A stretch of 64,000 nt of DNA from Diplonema papillatum (Eukaryota > Euglenozoa > Diplonemea > Diplonemida > Diplonemidae): contig JAPJBO010000093.1 in the NCBI GenBank assembly GCA_030068145.1, positions 186,001 to 250,000 on the forward strand, read 5' to 3'. The position numbers and the translations under genes were made by a program. The notes under the pieces are model-generated. The model ran no database searches, was not told where the DNA came from, and saw nothing but the letters and a program-made list of their open reading frames with translations. Shown in pieces: positions 1 through 10,029 of the stretch; within the stretch, counting starts at the first letter, position 1; every line of letters begins with the position of its first letter.

Positions 1-290
1 GCATTCTCTACATACCCATTGACTGTGAGCGCGCTTCGGCGTGACTGCTTTGGGATACCCATTGACCGTGAGCGCGCTTCGGCGTGACTGCTTTGGAAGA
101 GGGACACTGCTTGGCACTCTCTACATACCCATTGACTGTGAGCGCGCTTCGGCGTGACTGCTTTGGGATACCCATTGACCGTGAGCGCGCTTCGGCGTGA
201 CTGCTTTGGAAGAGGTACGCTGCTTGACACTCTCTAAAAACTCTTTGACTGCGATCCGCTTGCTTTGGAAGAGGGACACTGCTTGACACC
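1..290. repeat. 113-bp tandem satellite, about 2.5 copies, cut by the window edge
   Basis: Two full units and part of a third follow each other with period 113 (the landmark 'actctcta' recurs near 116 and 229). Each unit holds two diverged sub-units of about 50 bp, each with the core GAGCGCGCTTCGGCGTGACT. The third unit is degraded. Open frames across it are a by-product of the repetition and I do not regard them as genes. Confidence 0.9.
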
Positions 291-339
291 ATTTACTGTG
301 TTCTGCCTCGAGTGGCTACCCTCAAGCGAACCGCCGACA

Positions 340-742
340 GAGCTCCGCCGCAGTAGCATTTGTTTTATTTTCTTTCGCGCCGCCGCGGAAGACGCGGGAA
401 CGTACGAAGGCACGTGGGACCGGATGCGGTCGACCCTGGAAGCGCGTGATCTCGCAGGCTGCGCGGCGCATGCGCAAGGTTAATGCGCTGAACTACATCG
501 ACCACCTCATTTGTGCGGCACCGACATGCCACGGCCACGTTCAAGCTTGCTCCGACCACTGCACCCTCTGCCGACACTGGCTAGCCGTCGACGCTCATGA
601 CGACAGCCCCATCCTGAAGTGCAAATACTGCCGACGCGTCACTGCTGCTGTGTGCGCTCAGATTGGCGCCGCTCAAGCGGCCGCCTTAAGTCACTCGTTT
701 GTTGATTGCTCCGTTCTTCTCCCTGACTTGTTCCCGGAGTAG
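340..742 (+). CDS. GC-rich exon-like stretch with Cys pairs, unrecognised
   Basis: I do not recognise this product. Two overlapping frames look protein-like. One (to 483) reads as an acidic/basic helix. The other (446-742, stop TAG) is 98 codons with clustered Cys/His, including C-x2-C in 'HCTLCRHW' and 'KCKYCRR', which could be a small zinc-binding module. A splice or frame change near 475-480 could connect them, but I cannot show it. Just after the stop comes GATGACACATACTACTAC, a tail also found at the ends of the R6 repeats near 10.2 and 49.7 kb. The stretch may therefore be the 3' coding end of a retroelement rather than a host gene. Confidence 0.3.
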
Positions 743-748
743 GATGAC

Positions 749-777
749 ACATACTACTACGACTACTACTACTACTC
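749..777 (+). repeat. (TAC)n microsatellite after ACACATAC
   Basis: An imperfect TAC/CTA run directly follows the putative stop at 742. The same ACACATACTACTAC string ends both R6 copies. Confidence 0.7.
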
Positions 778-1431
778 TTTCGCGCCCGTGTGCGGCTGTG
801 AGGGGAAGAGATCGTCTGGGTTAGAATGCAAAGAATCTGTGGCGATAATCTGCATCGCCGGAAGATGCGACGATCGCCAGCCCGGTGGCTCAGGGTAGCA
901 GACCCCTTCGTCGGCGCGCGCACCTGGTATGTGTCCGCACGTGCAATATACAAAGTACTTTCGTCCAGCCCGGAGAGGGGGTGTGGTCCTGGAATGGATA
1001 GTCCTGGAAGGGGTCTGCCTATCCCTTGTTCGGGTCTTGGGGTGGGTCTCTCCTGCTTGACGGGATTGCTGTCCCATTCCGAAAGAATGAGGAAGGTGAG
1101 CTGACATTCTTTGATCCTGCTGGGTTTGGTCTCTTAGTAACGCCGAGTGACTGTCTACTTGCAACCCCGCCTCATCCCAAACTCTTCTGGTGTTGGTTCG
1201 GGAAGGTGTACTGAAGTTCGCGGCGGTTCGCGGAGGCGTGTCCTCGAGCAAGGTGTGGTGGAAGAGGAGCTCGCAAGCTGGCTGAAGGAGAACTGTGAAA
1301 ATGTTTTACCAGCGCTTCCGCGCTTGTGACCTCAGCAATAAAAGAGGGGAGACCGTTCCAGTCCGCATCCCCCCGACAGCTCTTCTCTGCTGGCAAAGGA
1401 CCATTGGGATAGGAGCCATTGGGACAATCCC
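778..1431. other. no gene recognised
   Basis: Short overlapping frames on both strands have no domain, no convincing splice pattern and no named repeat. Confidence 0.5.
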
Positions 1432-1761
1432 ATGGTACCGCGTGAATGGCGCGATCGGGCCCACGGCAGCGCAAGCCAGCTAACGGTGGTCGCGCACGCA
1501 GCCTGTCTGCTCGCGGTCGCGCGCATCCGCAGCCGCCATATGGCCACACTCGCCCGTGCCGTGCCCACACGCCGGCCAGCTCATCCCATCGAGCTAGCAA
1601 TCCAGCTAAGGGGCACAACCGAGGATCCCGTAGCGTCAGCGGTCCGGCCAAGGAACGTAGCTGAGGTCCGTCTGGTAGAACAGCGCATTAAACATGAGTT
1701 TAATTCGCACACCGGAGCGGCGCCTACGGCTCCGAAGGCAACCGCACGGAAGGAGAATTAA
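1432..1761 (+). CDS. possible GC-rich exon, unrecognised
   Basis: A 109-codon open frame ends in TAA and stands out from its AT-richer surroundings by high GC. Its Ala/Arg-rich product shows no domain. A second plus frame and a 159-codon minus frame (1172-1651) are open over much of the same bases. The stretch looks more coding-like than its flanks, but neither strand nor frame is certain. Confidence 0.2.
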   Translation: MVPREWRDRAHGSASQLTVVAHAACLLAVARIRSRHMATLARAVPTRRPAHPIELAIQLRGTTEDPVASAVRPRNVAEVRLVEQRIKHEFNSHTGAAPTAPKATARKEN

Positions 1762-3055
1762 ACTAGTGATTTAGACAAAATCCACCTAACCTGGACCCAA
1801 GTCCTGGGTGGTTTGAGAGTTTTCGAGGGGTTCCACGGCACTACCGTGACCACCGGTGCCCAGACACCACAAACCACCTGGGCAACCCCAGTTTTTGCGA
1901 GACAGGCCGAGTTGCGAGGGTTTTGGTTGGTTTCTTGGGAAAGTCCCTGAGCTTGTATGGCTTAGCAAACATAGTGCAAACAACAGTGCTATCCCTGCAC
2001 GGTGAGGTCAGAGACATGTCGTGACAGGTTTCAGACACTGGAATAATGCGGGCTTCCGACCACATTCAAACTCTGGTCCGTAGATTCGGCTTGTCGTTCA
2101 TGGCGCTCCTATCGCCTTGGCATCGCACCGGACACAGTGCATTTACAGTAGTGGGTTCCCTAAAACCCACGATTCTTGCCGAGCTTCCCAACATGAATGT
2201 GCAACAGGTGCTGGCTTTGTCCGCCTGTGAACTGTTTGCATGCAAGGCTTTGTGTTGCGCACATTCCACAAATAGTGTCGTTGCTCACTGCTATGTGCTC
2301 CGCTTTCTAGTGTTGGAGGCACTCTCCCATTGCGTGCTTCCTCTTTCACGCCGCCGCGGAAAACCAGTCTTGTAGCCTGTGGCGCGCGCGTTGTGTGCCA
2401 GTCAACACGTCGTGGTGCTTTGTCCAGGCATTTCGAATGCCTGGAAGTCACGTTTCTTTGTAGTTTCGGGACGTGCTAACGACCATTGAGCCCACCGATC
2501 AACTGCTCAAAGCTTTCGTCGGGTGGGACACCAGCAGGTTCTGGTTTCTACTCGTCGGGTCTACCGCACAGTAAGGTGAATCGCGTAGCCGGTGTACTAT
2601 TTGTGAAAGCAGCTTCTTTCGCATCTTCGGTTGTTCACAACGACAATAAAAATCACCGCCTCGGATTAGCTTGAATTCACAACGCACTGTCTATCGGGCA
2701 TTGAGAGCTACTAGTAGTAAGTGCGGAAGAGCATGAGGCAGGCAAGCTGTATAACGCTCCCAGTAGGCAACAAGTTCCCAGAAACTCCCCGTCCTCAGCT
2801 GTGGTGCTGCTTGCCTTCATGGCACTTGCACTTTCTAGAACTCAATACTCAGCCCGGTTCCTGTGGGGGAAGAGTCGGGGTGGCCCACCAAAAAAGCGAC
2901 CACAGTTCTGCATGTTCAGCCGCAAAACACAAACCGACGAGTAATCGTAACTTATTCCTGCAGAACTGGCTTTGTTGAATGACGCTCGTGGCAGACAACT
3001 GACCCCCAGCTTTCGTCTATCGCACAGTAAGGAATCGCGTTGGGAACCGCATTCG
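1762..3055. other. intergenic DNA with repeat fragments
   Basis: No gene is seen. About 2293-2385 resembles 55370-55455 (shared TCTTGTAGCCTGTGGCGC, called R4). About 2735-2865 resembles 38138-38220 (shared ATGGCACTTGCAC followed by GAACTCAAT, called R10). A small hairpin, CCAGGCATT-tcg-AATGCCTGG, lies at 2424-2444. Confidence 0.45.
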
Positions 3056-3135
3056 GAAAAATATTGGACCGGAACTTCTTTGGACCGGAATCTTTTTGGA
3101 CTTTTTAGAGTTAAAGTTTTGGGCTTTTGGAGGTT
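3056..3135 (+). repeat. direct repeat with TTGGACCGGAACTT core (copy 1)
   Basis: The TTGGACCGGAACTTCTTTGGAC string and its T/G-rich continuation are repeated in the same orientation at about 3838-3925. The two copies bracket the EF-hand exon. No coding capacity is seen. Confidence 0.6.
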
Positions 3136-3483
3136 CTGAAAGTTTTGGACTTTTCCCTGGGGTTTTCACTTTTTGGCGGTATTTTGAAGTCTGACCGAAG
3201 CAGCTTTTGCACTGTTTCATGTTTCCGTTACACCAATGATGGGACCGGCAGATTGTGCGAACATTCCAAAGCTTCCCGAATTCCGGGCCGCAAACGCGTC
3301 CAAATTGGTTCAGGTTACCTTTAGTTTCTGTTCGTCCTTAAAACTCGTGGTTGCATGATCATGACTATGGGCGTAGCCTGGGTCGCGTAGACAAGCAGCT
3401 CGGGTGAGCATGGCGGGGCGACTCATGAGATTGCCCCCGTCGCCGACCACGTGCCGGAACACGACGTCCGGGACCGGCTATAC

Positions 3484-3635
3484 TTGATCAACTCCTTGAA
3501 CGCCAGCAGCCCGCTGTCGTCGGCATCCACCGTCAAAAACGCGCGTGACCGCCACTCGGCGGCCAGGACGTCGCCTTCACTCAGCGACGCTCGCTTCACT
3601 GCGAGCTCGCCGAGGTCGAGTCCTTCCGCGGGCAT
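3484..3635 (-). CDS. EF-hand exon (calcium-binding protein, partial)
   Basis: Read on the minus strand from an ATG at 3635, the frame gives about 50 residues ending in a textbook EF-hand loop, DADDSGLLAFKE (residues 37-48). Asp stands at loop positions 1 and 3, Ser at 5, Gly at 6, a hydrophobic residue at 8 and Glu at 12, which are the calcium ligands of the family. A preceding helix-like stretch (AAEWRSRAFLTV) fits the E-helix. The frame continues briefly, but a GTATAG donor lies exactly at 3483, after 'FKELIK', so the exon probably ends at 3484. The true 5' end and the other exons are not identified, and the ATG may be internal to a larger exon. The role is inferred from the motif only. Confidence 0.55.
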
Positions 3636-3837
3636 GCCGCCGGCCCTGCTCCGTATGGCCCGGCGACGCCGCGTGCCGACTACGCCGACTCGCCACCTTC
3701 TGCGTCTGGCTAAAGTAGCGACCTCCAAGTTGTAGGGCGCTGTTAACGGACTTGGGCGCGCCCTTGACTGTAGACACCACATGTATCATATCTTATCGTA
3801 TTCTTGGATTCTAAACTTCCTTGTGGGCGTGAACCCT

Positions 3838-3925
3838 ACTGTAAAATATTTGGACCGGAACTTTTTTGGACTTTTGGGGGTTTTGAAAAGTACTTCGACT
3901 TTTTCCCGGTCCAACATTATTCCGA
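3838..3925 (+). repeat. direct repeat with TTGGACCGGAACTT core (copy 2)
   Basis: Second copy of the repeat at 3056, same orientation, with the same T/G-rich continuation. Confidence 0.6.
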
Positions 3926-4023
3926 ACACGGTTGTAAGCGCAACGGTAGGGTACAGTTGTGCCGTGGGACCCTCTGGAATCTACAAAATAGCCCAGATTT
4001 CGGTTCGGAACAGGTGGATTTCT

Positions 4024-4114
4024 ACTAGGACACTAGTCATTTTTACTAGTGCACTAGTCAGTTTTACTAGTGTTTTTACTAGTGCACTAGTCATTTTTAC
4101 TAGTGCACTAGTCA
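4024..4114. repeat. ACTAGT array
   Basis: Palindromic ACTAGT hexamers recur about eight times with TCATTTTT or TGC spacers. The layout resembles the ACTCATTTTGGAGT units next door, so this may be the subterminal array of a further TIR element. No end is visible. Confidence 0.7.
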
Positions 4115-4124
4115 TGCTTTTTCA

Positions 4125-4904
4125 CTCATTTTGGAGTAAACGTTGAGTAAACGTTGAGTAAACGTTGTGTAAGCGTATACTGTATCAAGGGCGGCATCCA
4201 CTGGAAATGCAATCTATCAGGAAAGAGGAGCGACTAAGCAAAATATCCAGACGCACCTTTCGCCCAAAATGGCGAACAAGCGCAAAGGAGACGCCTGGGA
4301 GGGGGTGACATTCACGTACCCGGATCGAAGATGCACAAGGTAACCTGCAAGTTCTGCGATAAGGCCTTCTCCACCGCCACCTGCTCGGCCAAGGCAGCGG
4401 CATTGGCGGCTGCGCCCCAAAAGATCCCATGGTGGTAGCACACACCCGCCTTCGTCGTCAAGCTGAAGGCAGTAGACGAAAAACGAGAAAGCCAAGACGA
4501 AGCAGCTGGATATGGTGCCATTCCTCACTCGAGCGACCACTGCAGTGGACGCCCACGAAGCCATCAGGGACTTCTTCTATGAAGAAGCCATCGGGTTTAA
4601 CAAGGCTACTGGTTGTTCGTTCCTGACCATGGTTTCAGTCCTGTGCGGGCTATCAGCACACGATGACTACACCCCCCAACGCCCGAAGAACTCGGTGGGG
4701 TGATGCTGGACAACGCCATAAAAGAGATGGACAGCCTGATGGAACATGGGTTGCGCCAGGAGGCCAAGTATGGTCTAACCGTGCTCTGTAGGCGAGTAAA
4801 CGTTTACCGCGAGTAAACGTAAACGTTTACCGTTTATAAACGTTTACGTTTACTCATTTTGGAGTAAACGCGTTTACTCAACGTTTACCAGCTTCACTGC
4901 CCTA
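4125..4904 (+). mobile_element. hAT transposon, internally deleted, with GTAAACG subterminal arrays (E0)
   Basis: Both flanks carry clustered GTAAACG motifs around a shared ACTCATTTTGGAGTAAACG block (about 4126 and 4851). The right end reads GCCCTA, the inverse of a hAT-type TAGGGC terminus. Between the arrays lie broken transposase pieces: a BED-like zinc finger piece (VTCKFCDKAFSTAT, near 4340), a hAT N-domain piece (AIRDFFYEEAIGFNKATG, near 4560-4615), and MLDNAIKEMDS to YGLTVLC (near 4700-4780), which in hAT proteins comes just before the first catalytic Asp. The coding region then stops and the 3' array begins, so most of the catalytic domain is missing. Several frames are used, so it cannot encode a working protein. 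The left terminus is not clear. Confidence 0.65.
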
Positions 4905-6960
4905 GGGGGGGGTCAAAAGCTGTCAAAATAGGTCATTTTTTTGGGAACCACATAGGGGCTCCTAAAAGGCAATAAAATTTGGTAAACCGCCCCAGAACCG
5001 TATAGAAATGCCTAAAACATGCTTTTTGGCTGCTGAAGTGCCCCGAAAAGGCCTTTTTACGAGTGCCCAATTTTTGGACTCAGGGTGGACACCGTTTGGT
5101 ACCGGTGTTCTTCTTTTTAGGTGACAACCCCAAAAATAGTGACAGCATGAACCGAAGAAGGAAAACAACACTGCCCAAACCTATGTATTTTTACTCAAAA
5201 GACTTTCCTGAGAGTTGGGGATGGTGGGGCTTCGTAGGAGGCATTGACAAGCGACTCAATGAGGTACGGCTTCGTAACGTGCCGCCCCCTCGAGTCCTTG
5301 ACGTCAGCGCCAGCTTTCGTAGTGGCCTGTGTCGTGTAGCGTGCTACCGCAAGCTGCAGATACCCTGCCCTGAGCTGCTATGTCGTGGCAGTCCTATGAA
5401 TCCACCGCCGAACCTTTTCGTTCAAGTCCAGTTTTCTATTTTTGTTCAAGCTCAACGTGCGTTGGGGTTAGGTACCAGAGATACACCCCGGTGACCAGTA
5501 TTGTCTTCCGTGCGTGTGCAATGCGACCCTTTCGGGGTGGTGTACGAAAGGCGAACTTGAATAAAAGACACTGTCGCGTGCATCCCTTCAACAAAAACGT
5601 TGGGATCTGGAAAATCCCACTACGGATGAGAGCATCTCATTGTTTTTCTCGGAAAGACATCGAACTTTGTGAATATCGCTCCAGCAGAAGTTCGGGGAAG
5701 AGCTGCTGCCTGCGGTGTCAACAACACCTCAGCTTGCGCAAGACTCAGAGAGCCTTTTGGGACGTTGTTAACCATCCAGACGAGTAACGTTTATAGCTGC
5801 CTTCCTCCTGGGTGTCGTTTGCCCTTTTGTTGCTTCCATTTGTGGCTGCCTGCACGTGATTGTAGCCTCATCTTTGCATGGTATGAACAGTGAAGCACAC
5901 ACACAGGCTGCTAGCCGGTACCAAACGGTGTCCACCCTAAAACCATCAACTAATACACCCCCCCCTGGGCCATTTTCCATGATACTTCCCCCAAAAACAC
6001 GTTTCCGGGCATTTCTGAGGCGGGTTGCATGTTTTTTTAGCCTTAAACTGCCGATAAGTCTACAGGCTGAAAATGTCACCATTTTGACGCAAAAATAGCT
6101 ATTTATTCACTGTGATTAATAGAGGAAAAAGGCACTCGAGTTTTTTAATTTTTGGCCACGAGTGCCGGGAGCCCCCAGCCATTTCTTACGCGGTGAAATA
6201 TGGCCTCATGCAAAAAAAGCCGTGAGAAAACCTTTTTGCCCCGAATCGTCCGTTACAAAAAACCTGACACCACGAGCATCTAAGGTGACAGACCACTATG
6301 CCGATAAGGGAGCGCGCAGAATTTTTGAGCAGTTCGAGTCGACTTTGAGCTCATCCGGAGTCCTAGACGCCAGCAAAGCGCAGAAACAGAGCTGGCTGGA
6401 GTGCCTCAGAGTCGAGAGATGAACCTCTGTGCCTGAGGTCCCTCAGGCTTTGCCTTCTGCAGAGAATTCCTTGCCCCGTTTGGTGCAGTTCCCTTCAGGA
6501 AACCCCCGTCTGCTGTGAATTCCTGCAACAATTCGTTCTCGTACATTTGTGAACGTGCAAATATCACCATTGGCGTTCCGTCTGCACCGATGGCAGCGCC
6601 AAAGATGGCAGCAAAGGCAGCACCAAAGCGTTCTAACAAGTAGCTCTCAGAGGACCACCTCGCACCGCTCTTTCTCCTTCTCTTTCGTCATCAGCACAGC
6701 ATTCCTCGTGTGTTCCGACTCACTTTCGGTTGTGCATCAGTCATTTACTTGGTTGGCGACCATTTTTATTCACTTTTGTGTCATTTATGTGCATCACACA
6801 TCCTCATTTTTTTGTGCTGTCCCATATTTTTGGAGCCGTGACATAATGAGCGTTTGCGTGACATAATGAGCGTTTGCGTGACATAATGAGCGTTTGCGTG
6901 ACATAATGGAGTGACAGAAATTTTGTGACCCATGCAAAAAAAGACTTTTGGACCCCCCTA
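4903..6960 (+). mobile_element. long-TIR DNA element E1, longer copy
   Basis: The outer ends are inverted copies of TAGGGGGGGTCAAAAG (right end slightly diverged). A second inverted pair, GGGTGGACACCGTTTGGTAC, lies inside at about 5083 and its complement at about 5920. The sequence between outer and inner pairs is also roughly inverted, giving imperfect TIRs of about 190 bp. A near-identical shorter copy in opposite orientation is at 53431-54641. Only TA is shared at both outer ends, suggesting a TA target. The interior holds a 143-codon frame (5063-5494) and a 135-codon frame (5380-5787). I do not recognise either, and no transposase motif is visible, so it is probably non-autonomous. The segment 6096-6940 is absent from the other copy. 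Confidence 0.7.
6838..6910 (+). repeat. 20-bp tandem repeat, about 3.6 copies
   Basis: GTGACATAATGAGCGTTTGC is repeated head to tail inside the part of E1 found only in the longer copy. Confidence 0.9.
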
Positions 6961-7005
6961 GGCTGGACCCCCCCCCCCCAGTAAGATTTCACCCACCAAC
7001 TACAG

Positions 7006-7265
7006 CGAGAACTGGCGGCAGCGGCGCACGCTGCAGCCCAGAAGGTTGCCGACGCCGCGCGCGCACGGGACGAGCTGGCCAGAGCCCTGGCTGCTGCCCG
7101 TGAGCGTCAGGGACCGGCCGAGAGGGCCCTCCAAGACGCGAAGAACGCCATCGTCGAGCACGACCGTCAAGTATGCCTCGCCTCCATCCACGCCTGTACC
7201 CGAAAACGGGTTGCGGTTGAAAGAGAAAACGATGCCAACGAAGTGCTGGAGAGAGGTTACACCTC

Positions 7266-7307
<42 letters not shown>

Positions 7308-7761
7308 CACAAGCGTGGTCGTACTTTCGTGAAGGGAGGCACCACGTTAAAAATGGTCCGCAACACACACACACACACACAAGAACCAGATGCTTTTGTC
7401 TTTTCACTTTCACCACCCTTCTTCAGTTGGTGCGGATTGTCCGTTACTTTGATTACCCGTGCAAGACCCAACTGCGGAAATCTTCTCGTCAAGAAATACG
7501 CTGGCACAATCACTCCTTTCCCAGGTCCAAGACCTTCTCGACAAGCTTGCATCGGAGGACGCGCGGAAGAAGGCGCTTCTCGACGAGGAAAAGTCGATCG
7601 TGGAGCAGGAGGTGCGCCTGAGGGAGCAGCGGGAGTCGCTCGAAGAAAAGGAAGACGCTCTCCGAAACGCGCACTCCAACTTTTTCCACGCCGCGGGAAG
7701 GCAGTCCCCCGGACGGTCCCGCTCGCCGCGTTACAACCAAACCTCGACCATGCGCTGGTAG
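7006..7761 (+). CDS. coiled-coil protein, last two exons
   Basis: Two exons can be read. The first (7006-7170) follows a tacAG acceptor and gives 55 residues of continuous helix rich in Ala, Arg, Glu and Gln, ending ...VEHDRQ. An in-frame TAA at 6982 shows it cannot extend further left. A GTATGC donor starts at 7171. The next exon begins at 7525 after tttcccAG, keeps the frame (phase 0), and continues as charged heptad-like helix (VQDLLDKLASEDARKKA and onward), then a short Ser/Arg/Pro tail (GRSRSPRY), ending at TAG 7759-7761. Hydrophobic residues at 3/4 spacing support a coiled coil. The 5' exons must lie beyond E1, which occupies the upstream intron to within 46 bp of the exon. The protein family is not recognised. 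The intron holds (CA)n, a LINE remnant and an R3 fragment. Confidence 0.6.
7269..7381 (+). repeat. (CA)n microsatellite, interrupted
   Basis: CA runs at about 7269-7310 and 7361-7381 lie on both sides of a 51-bp non-repetitive insert. They lie in the intron of the coiled-coil gene. Confidence 0.95.
7311..7362 (+). mobile_element. severely 5'-truncated LINE 3' end inside (CA)n
   Basis: AGCGTGGTCGTACTTTCGTG and the following 30 bases match, with few changes, the extreme 3' end of the LINE at 19.5-24.6 kb, up to the same boundary with (CA)n. This is a dead-on-arrival copy, 51 bp long, flanked by CA repeats on both sides. Confidence 0.8.
7430..7486 (+). repeat. R3 repeat fragment in intron
   Basis: GATTGTCCGTTACTTTGATT and the next 35 bases match part of the R3 copy at about 36128-36190 and the copy at 63.4 kb, same strand. 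Confidence 0.55.
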
Positions 7762-8584
7762 GACCAGCACCCGCGCATTCGCCCGAGGAGCTGGTGCCGT
7801 AAGCCTGCGATGGCAAGCAAACGCGTTCCCATCCGTTTTTCTTTCCAAGACGTGGAAGCGGAAACGGAAACGTCTCCTTCGGTCCGCACTTCCAGGTGTA
7901 CCCTGCAACGGCCGTAAAAACGTTGTTTCGTTGATGGTATGGTAGTGGGTCCGTTTGTTTTCCATCTTAGGCTGTAGCCCGTCCGTTCTATCCCTAGCGG
8001 GCGATCGGGGTAGACCAGCTTACGGCAAGTCGCCGCATGTCTCGCGTCTGGCGAGCTCGTCGGCTCTGCCCACACGGTATGTCATTTCCAGAAACCAGGA
8101 TTTTCAGGCAGTCGCTGCTTGTCAACATTGACTGCATTCAGCCTAGCCCCGCAGACTGCACATGTACTCGATCTTGACGATGCAATGGCAGGCGACGTCA
8201 CAACGTAACGTGCTATTAATCAGTGTGGTCAAGAACTCAATTCTTAACAAGATTTGTCGTGGGCAACAAAGCTACGCATTCTTCGACGATGACCGAACCG
8301 ACAACATTCCGCGAGTGTTGTGGTGTCGATCAGATTCTAATTCGATTAAGAAGAACCAAAGGTCGATAGACGGCATGCACAAATGAAAGGCCTGTCCTTT
8401 TTCGAGTTGTACCCGCGACTACCGACCATCAGTGGAAATGCAAACATGTTCAACAAATTCCACAGGACACGGACGTGCGCGGTAAGTTTCGTTTGCACGA
8501 TCTTCGTTTCCGCACCTCATCTGCTCTGGTGTTCCGATAGTTGTCCCTCTTTTCTTCTTCTTATTATATGAGGCTCGTAAGTAG
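7762..8584. other. 3' flank of coiled-coil gene, no gene seen
   Basis: No domain-bearing frame, named repeat or RNA gene is visible. Confidence 0.5.
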
Positions 8585-8775
8585 AACCAGTGTGCTGAAG
8601 GGAACATTTCCTGATCACCGGTTGCACATGACAAGTTGAACGAAGCTAAAGAAAAAAGTGCAATACAGGAAGACCTTCCAATTGGTTCCATGGGTTTATA
8701 CCTGCCCGTCGGTTACTTCGTTTCAATGGTGGCATCCAACTCCGGAAAATGTTCAGACAGTTGCTGCATCCCAAG
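8585..8775 (+). repeat. R3 dispersed repeat (diverged)
   Basis: Shares CTGAAGGGAACATTT and further blocks (GAAAAAAGTGCAA...CAGGAAG, AACTCCGGAAA) with 35948-36190. Copies vary in length. No coding signal. Confidence 0.55.
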
Positions 8776-8826
8776 TTCAAACTACTATGCTACTGTGCTT
8801 TTCTTCCACGTTCATCTTTTTATTGA

Positions 8827-9014
8827 TTAAGCACCTGTAGGAAATACTCGAGGCCGCCAGCTACAACCTTATACAGGAGAGGAAGCGTGTAACTACACGA
8901 AACACAGAACGTCTGGGTTCAGTGTTGGGTGTAGGCGTTCAACAAAACAAGACCCATACTGGCATCCCTTCTAGCCTCCGTCGAGATAAGCATTGGGTAG
9001 CCTTCGAGTATTCC
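8827..9014 (+). repeat. R1 repeat, diverged copy
   Basis: AAGCACCTG, GGAAATACTCGAGG, CTGGGTTCAGTG and GCGTTCAACAAAAC occur in the R1 order, ending at CGAGTATT. It lies directly after the R3 copy. Confidence 0.6.
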
Positions 9015-9600
9015 CCCCGGGCCCCGCCCCTTTCCGCTTTTGTTCGCTCCCCCTCCCCTCCGTCCCTCGCTTACCTCCCGCTCTGCCTTTCACTGTTTGT
9101 TGTTCTTCTTCTTCCTTTCTGTTGTCTTTATGCTCGAAATTCACGAAGTATTTCCACAGACGTCAGCGGTTTTGCAGGTAGGAAACGCCCCTCCCCCCCT
9201 TCCTATCCCCGGAACACACGCGCAACGGTCACCCGCGACAACAAACCGCACAGAAATTCGAATAAGCAAGCTTCAAGTCAGAAGCGCTCATGTATCCAAG
9301 TCTGTCGAAATGGCTTGGGAGTTTTTCTTCCGAAAATACCTACCGCTTCCGCTCTCGTTCTGCTTTCCAAAATTCCCCCCGCCCCGTGCGTATCTTTGTA
9401 AAGCTGTACACAACCTCCCATACCTTTCCCCTCTTCTTCTGCCGCCCCACCCTCGGAGGGGACATCGAGACCGAGACACGTTGAAGTGGCCCACGGGCCC
9501 CATAACTTCGAAAGATCCTTTTACATAAGCGCCAGCTTGAAAGGAAATGCTCGACGATGCTGCCCGACAAAGAACAGAAGGGATCCCAAGTGCTGTAACT
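9015..9600. other. pyrimidine-rich intergenic DNA
   Basis: C/T-rich plus strand gives long but low-complexity open frames in all plus frames. None carries a domain, so I call no gene. Confidence 0.5.
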
Positions 9601-9619
9601 ACCGAACCACGTGTTGAAC

Positions 9620-9815
9620 GGACGTGAGGTCATGCGGGTCTACCCCTACACGACAAATCACACAAACACAACAGGTCAAAGTCCTGAGTGAGAAAACAAC
9701 ACACGGTGGTGTAAGCGAAGAACAAATCAGATTGTGTTTGTATTGTATTTGCCCCTTACCTCTATATTTTTTTTCCCCCCTTCCATTCGGAGTCGAAGCA
9801 GCTACGTCGAGTATT
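9620..9815 (+). repeat. R1 repeat, strongly diverged copy
   Basis: Only blocks survive: GGTGTAAGCG, GAACAAATCAG, TTGTATTGTATTTGCCCC and a closing CGAGTATTT, in R1 order. Confidence 0.4.
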
Positions 9816-10029
9816 TCCCCCCGTGTGGTCAGCCGCGTATACTTGCGCGTGCGATTGCGCGTGCAGGCTGAAACGTGCCGCTACAGCGCCAAATGGTGTC
9901 ACGAGGTTAACTACGAACTTTTGCATCGACACAGAGCCGATTTCTTTATTTTCTTATAAGCACTCAAGTAGCGAGATCTGAGGCCCTGTGATGGCTGAGT
10001 GCACACCTAAGAAGGGCTGCATCCTCGTG

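Noticed and set aside
880-930. Possible tRNA (box A-like GGTGGCTCAGGG)
   Set aside because: No box B and no cloverleaf.
4790-4890. GTAAACG arrays as interstitial telomere repeats
   Set aside because: The motif is palindromic, mixed in direction and sits at both ends of a transposon relic, so subterminal transposon repeats explain it better.
6989-7816. 275-codon minus frame opposite the coiled-coil gene
   Set aside because: It shadows GC-rich plus exons and reads through the CA repeat as Cys-Val runs.
9040-9528. 162-codon plus frame in C/T-rich DNA
   Set aside because: All plus frames are open because the pyrimidine-rich strand lacks stops, and there is no domain.
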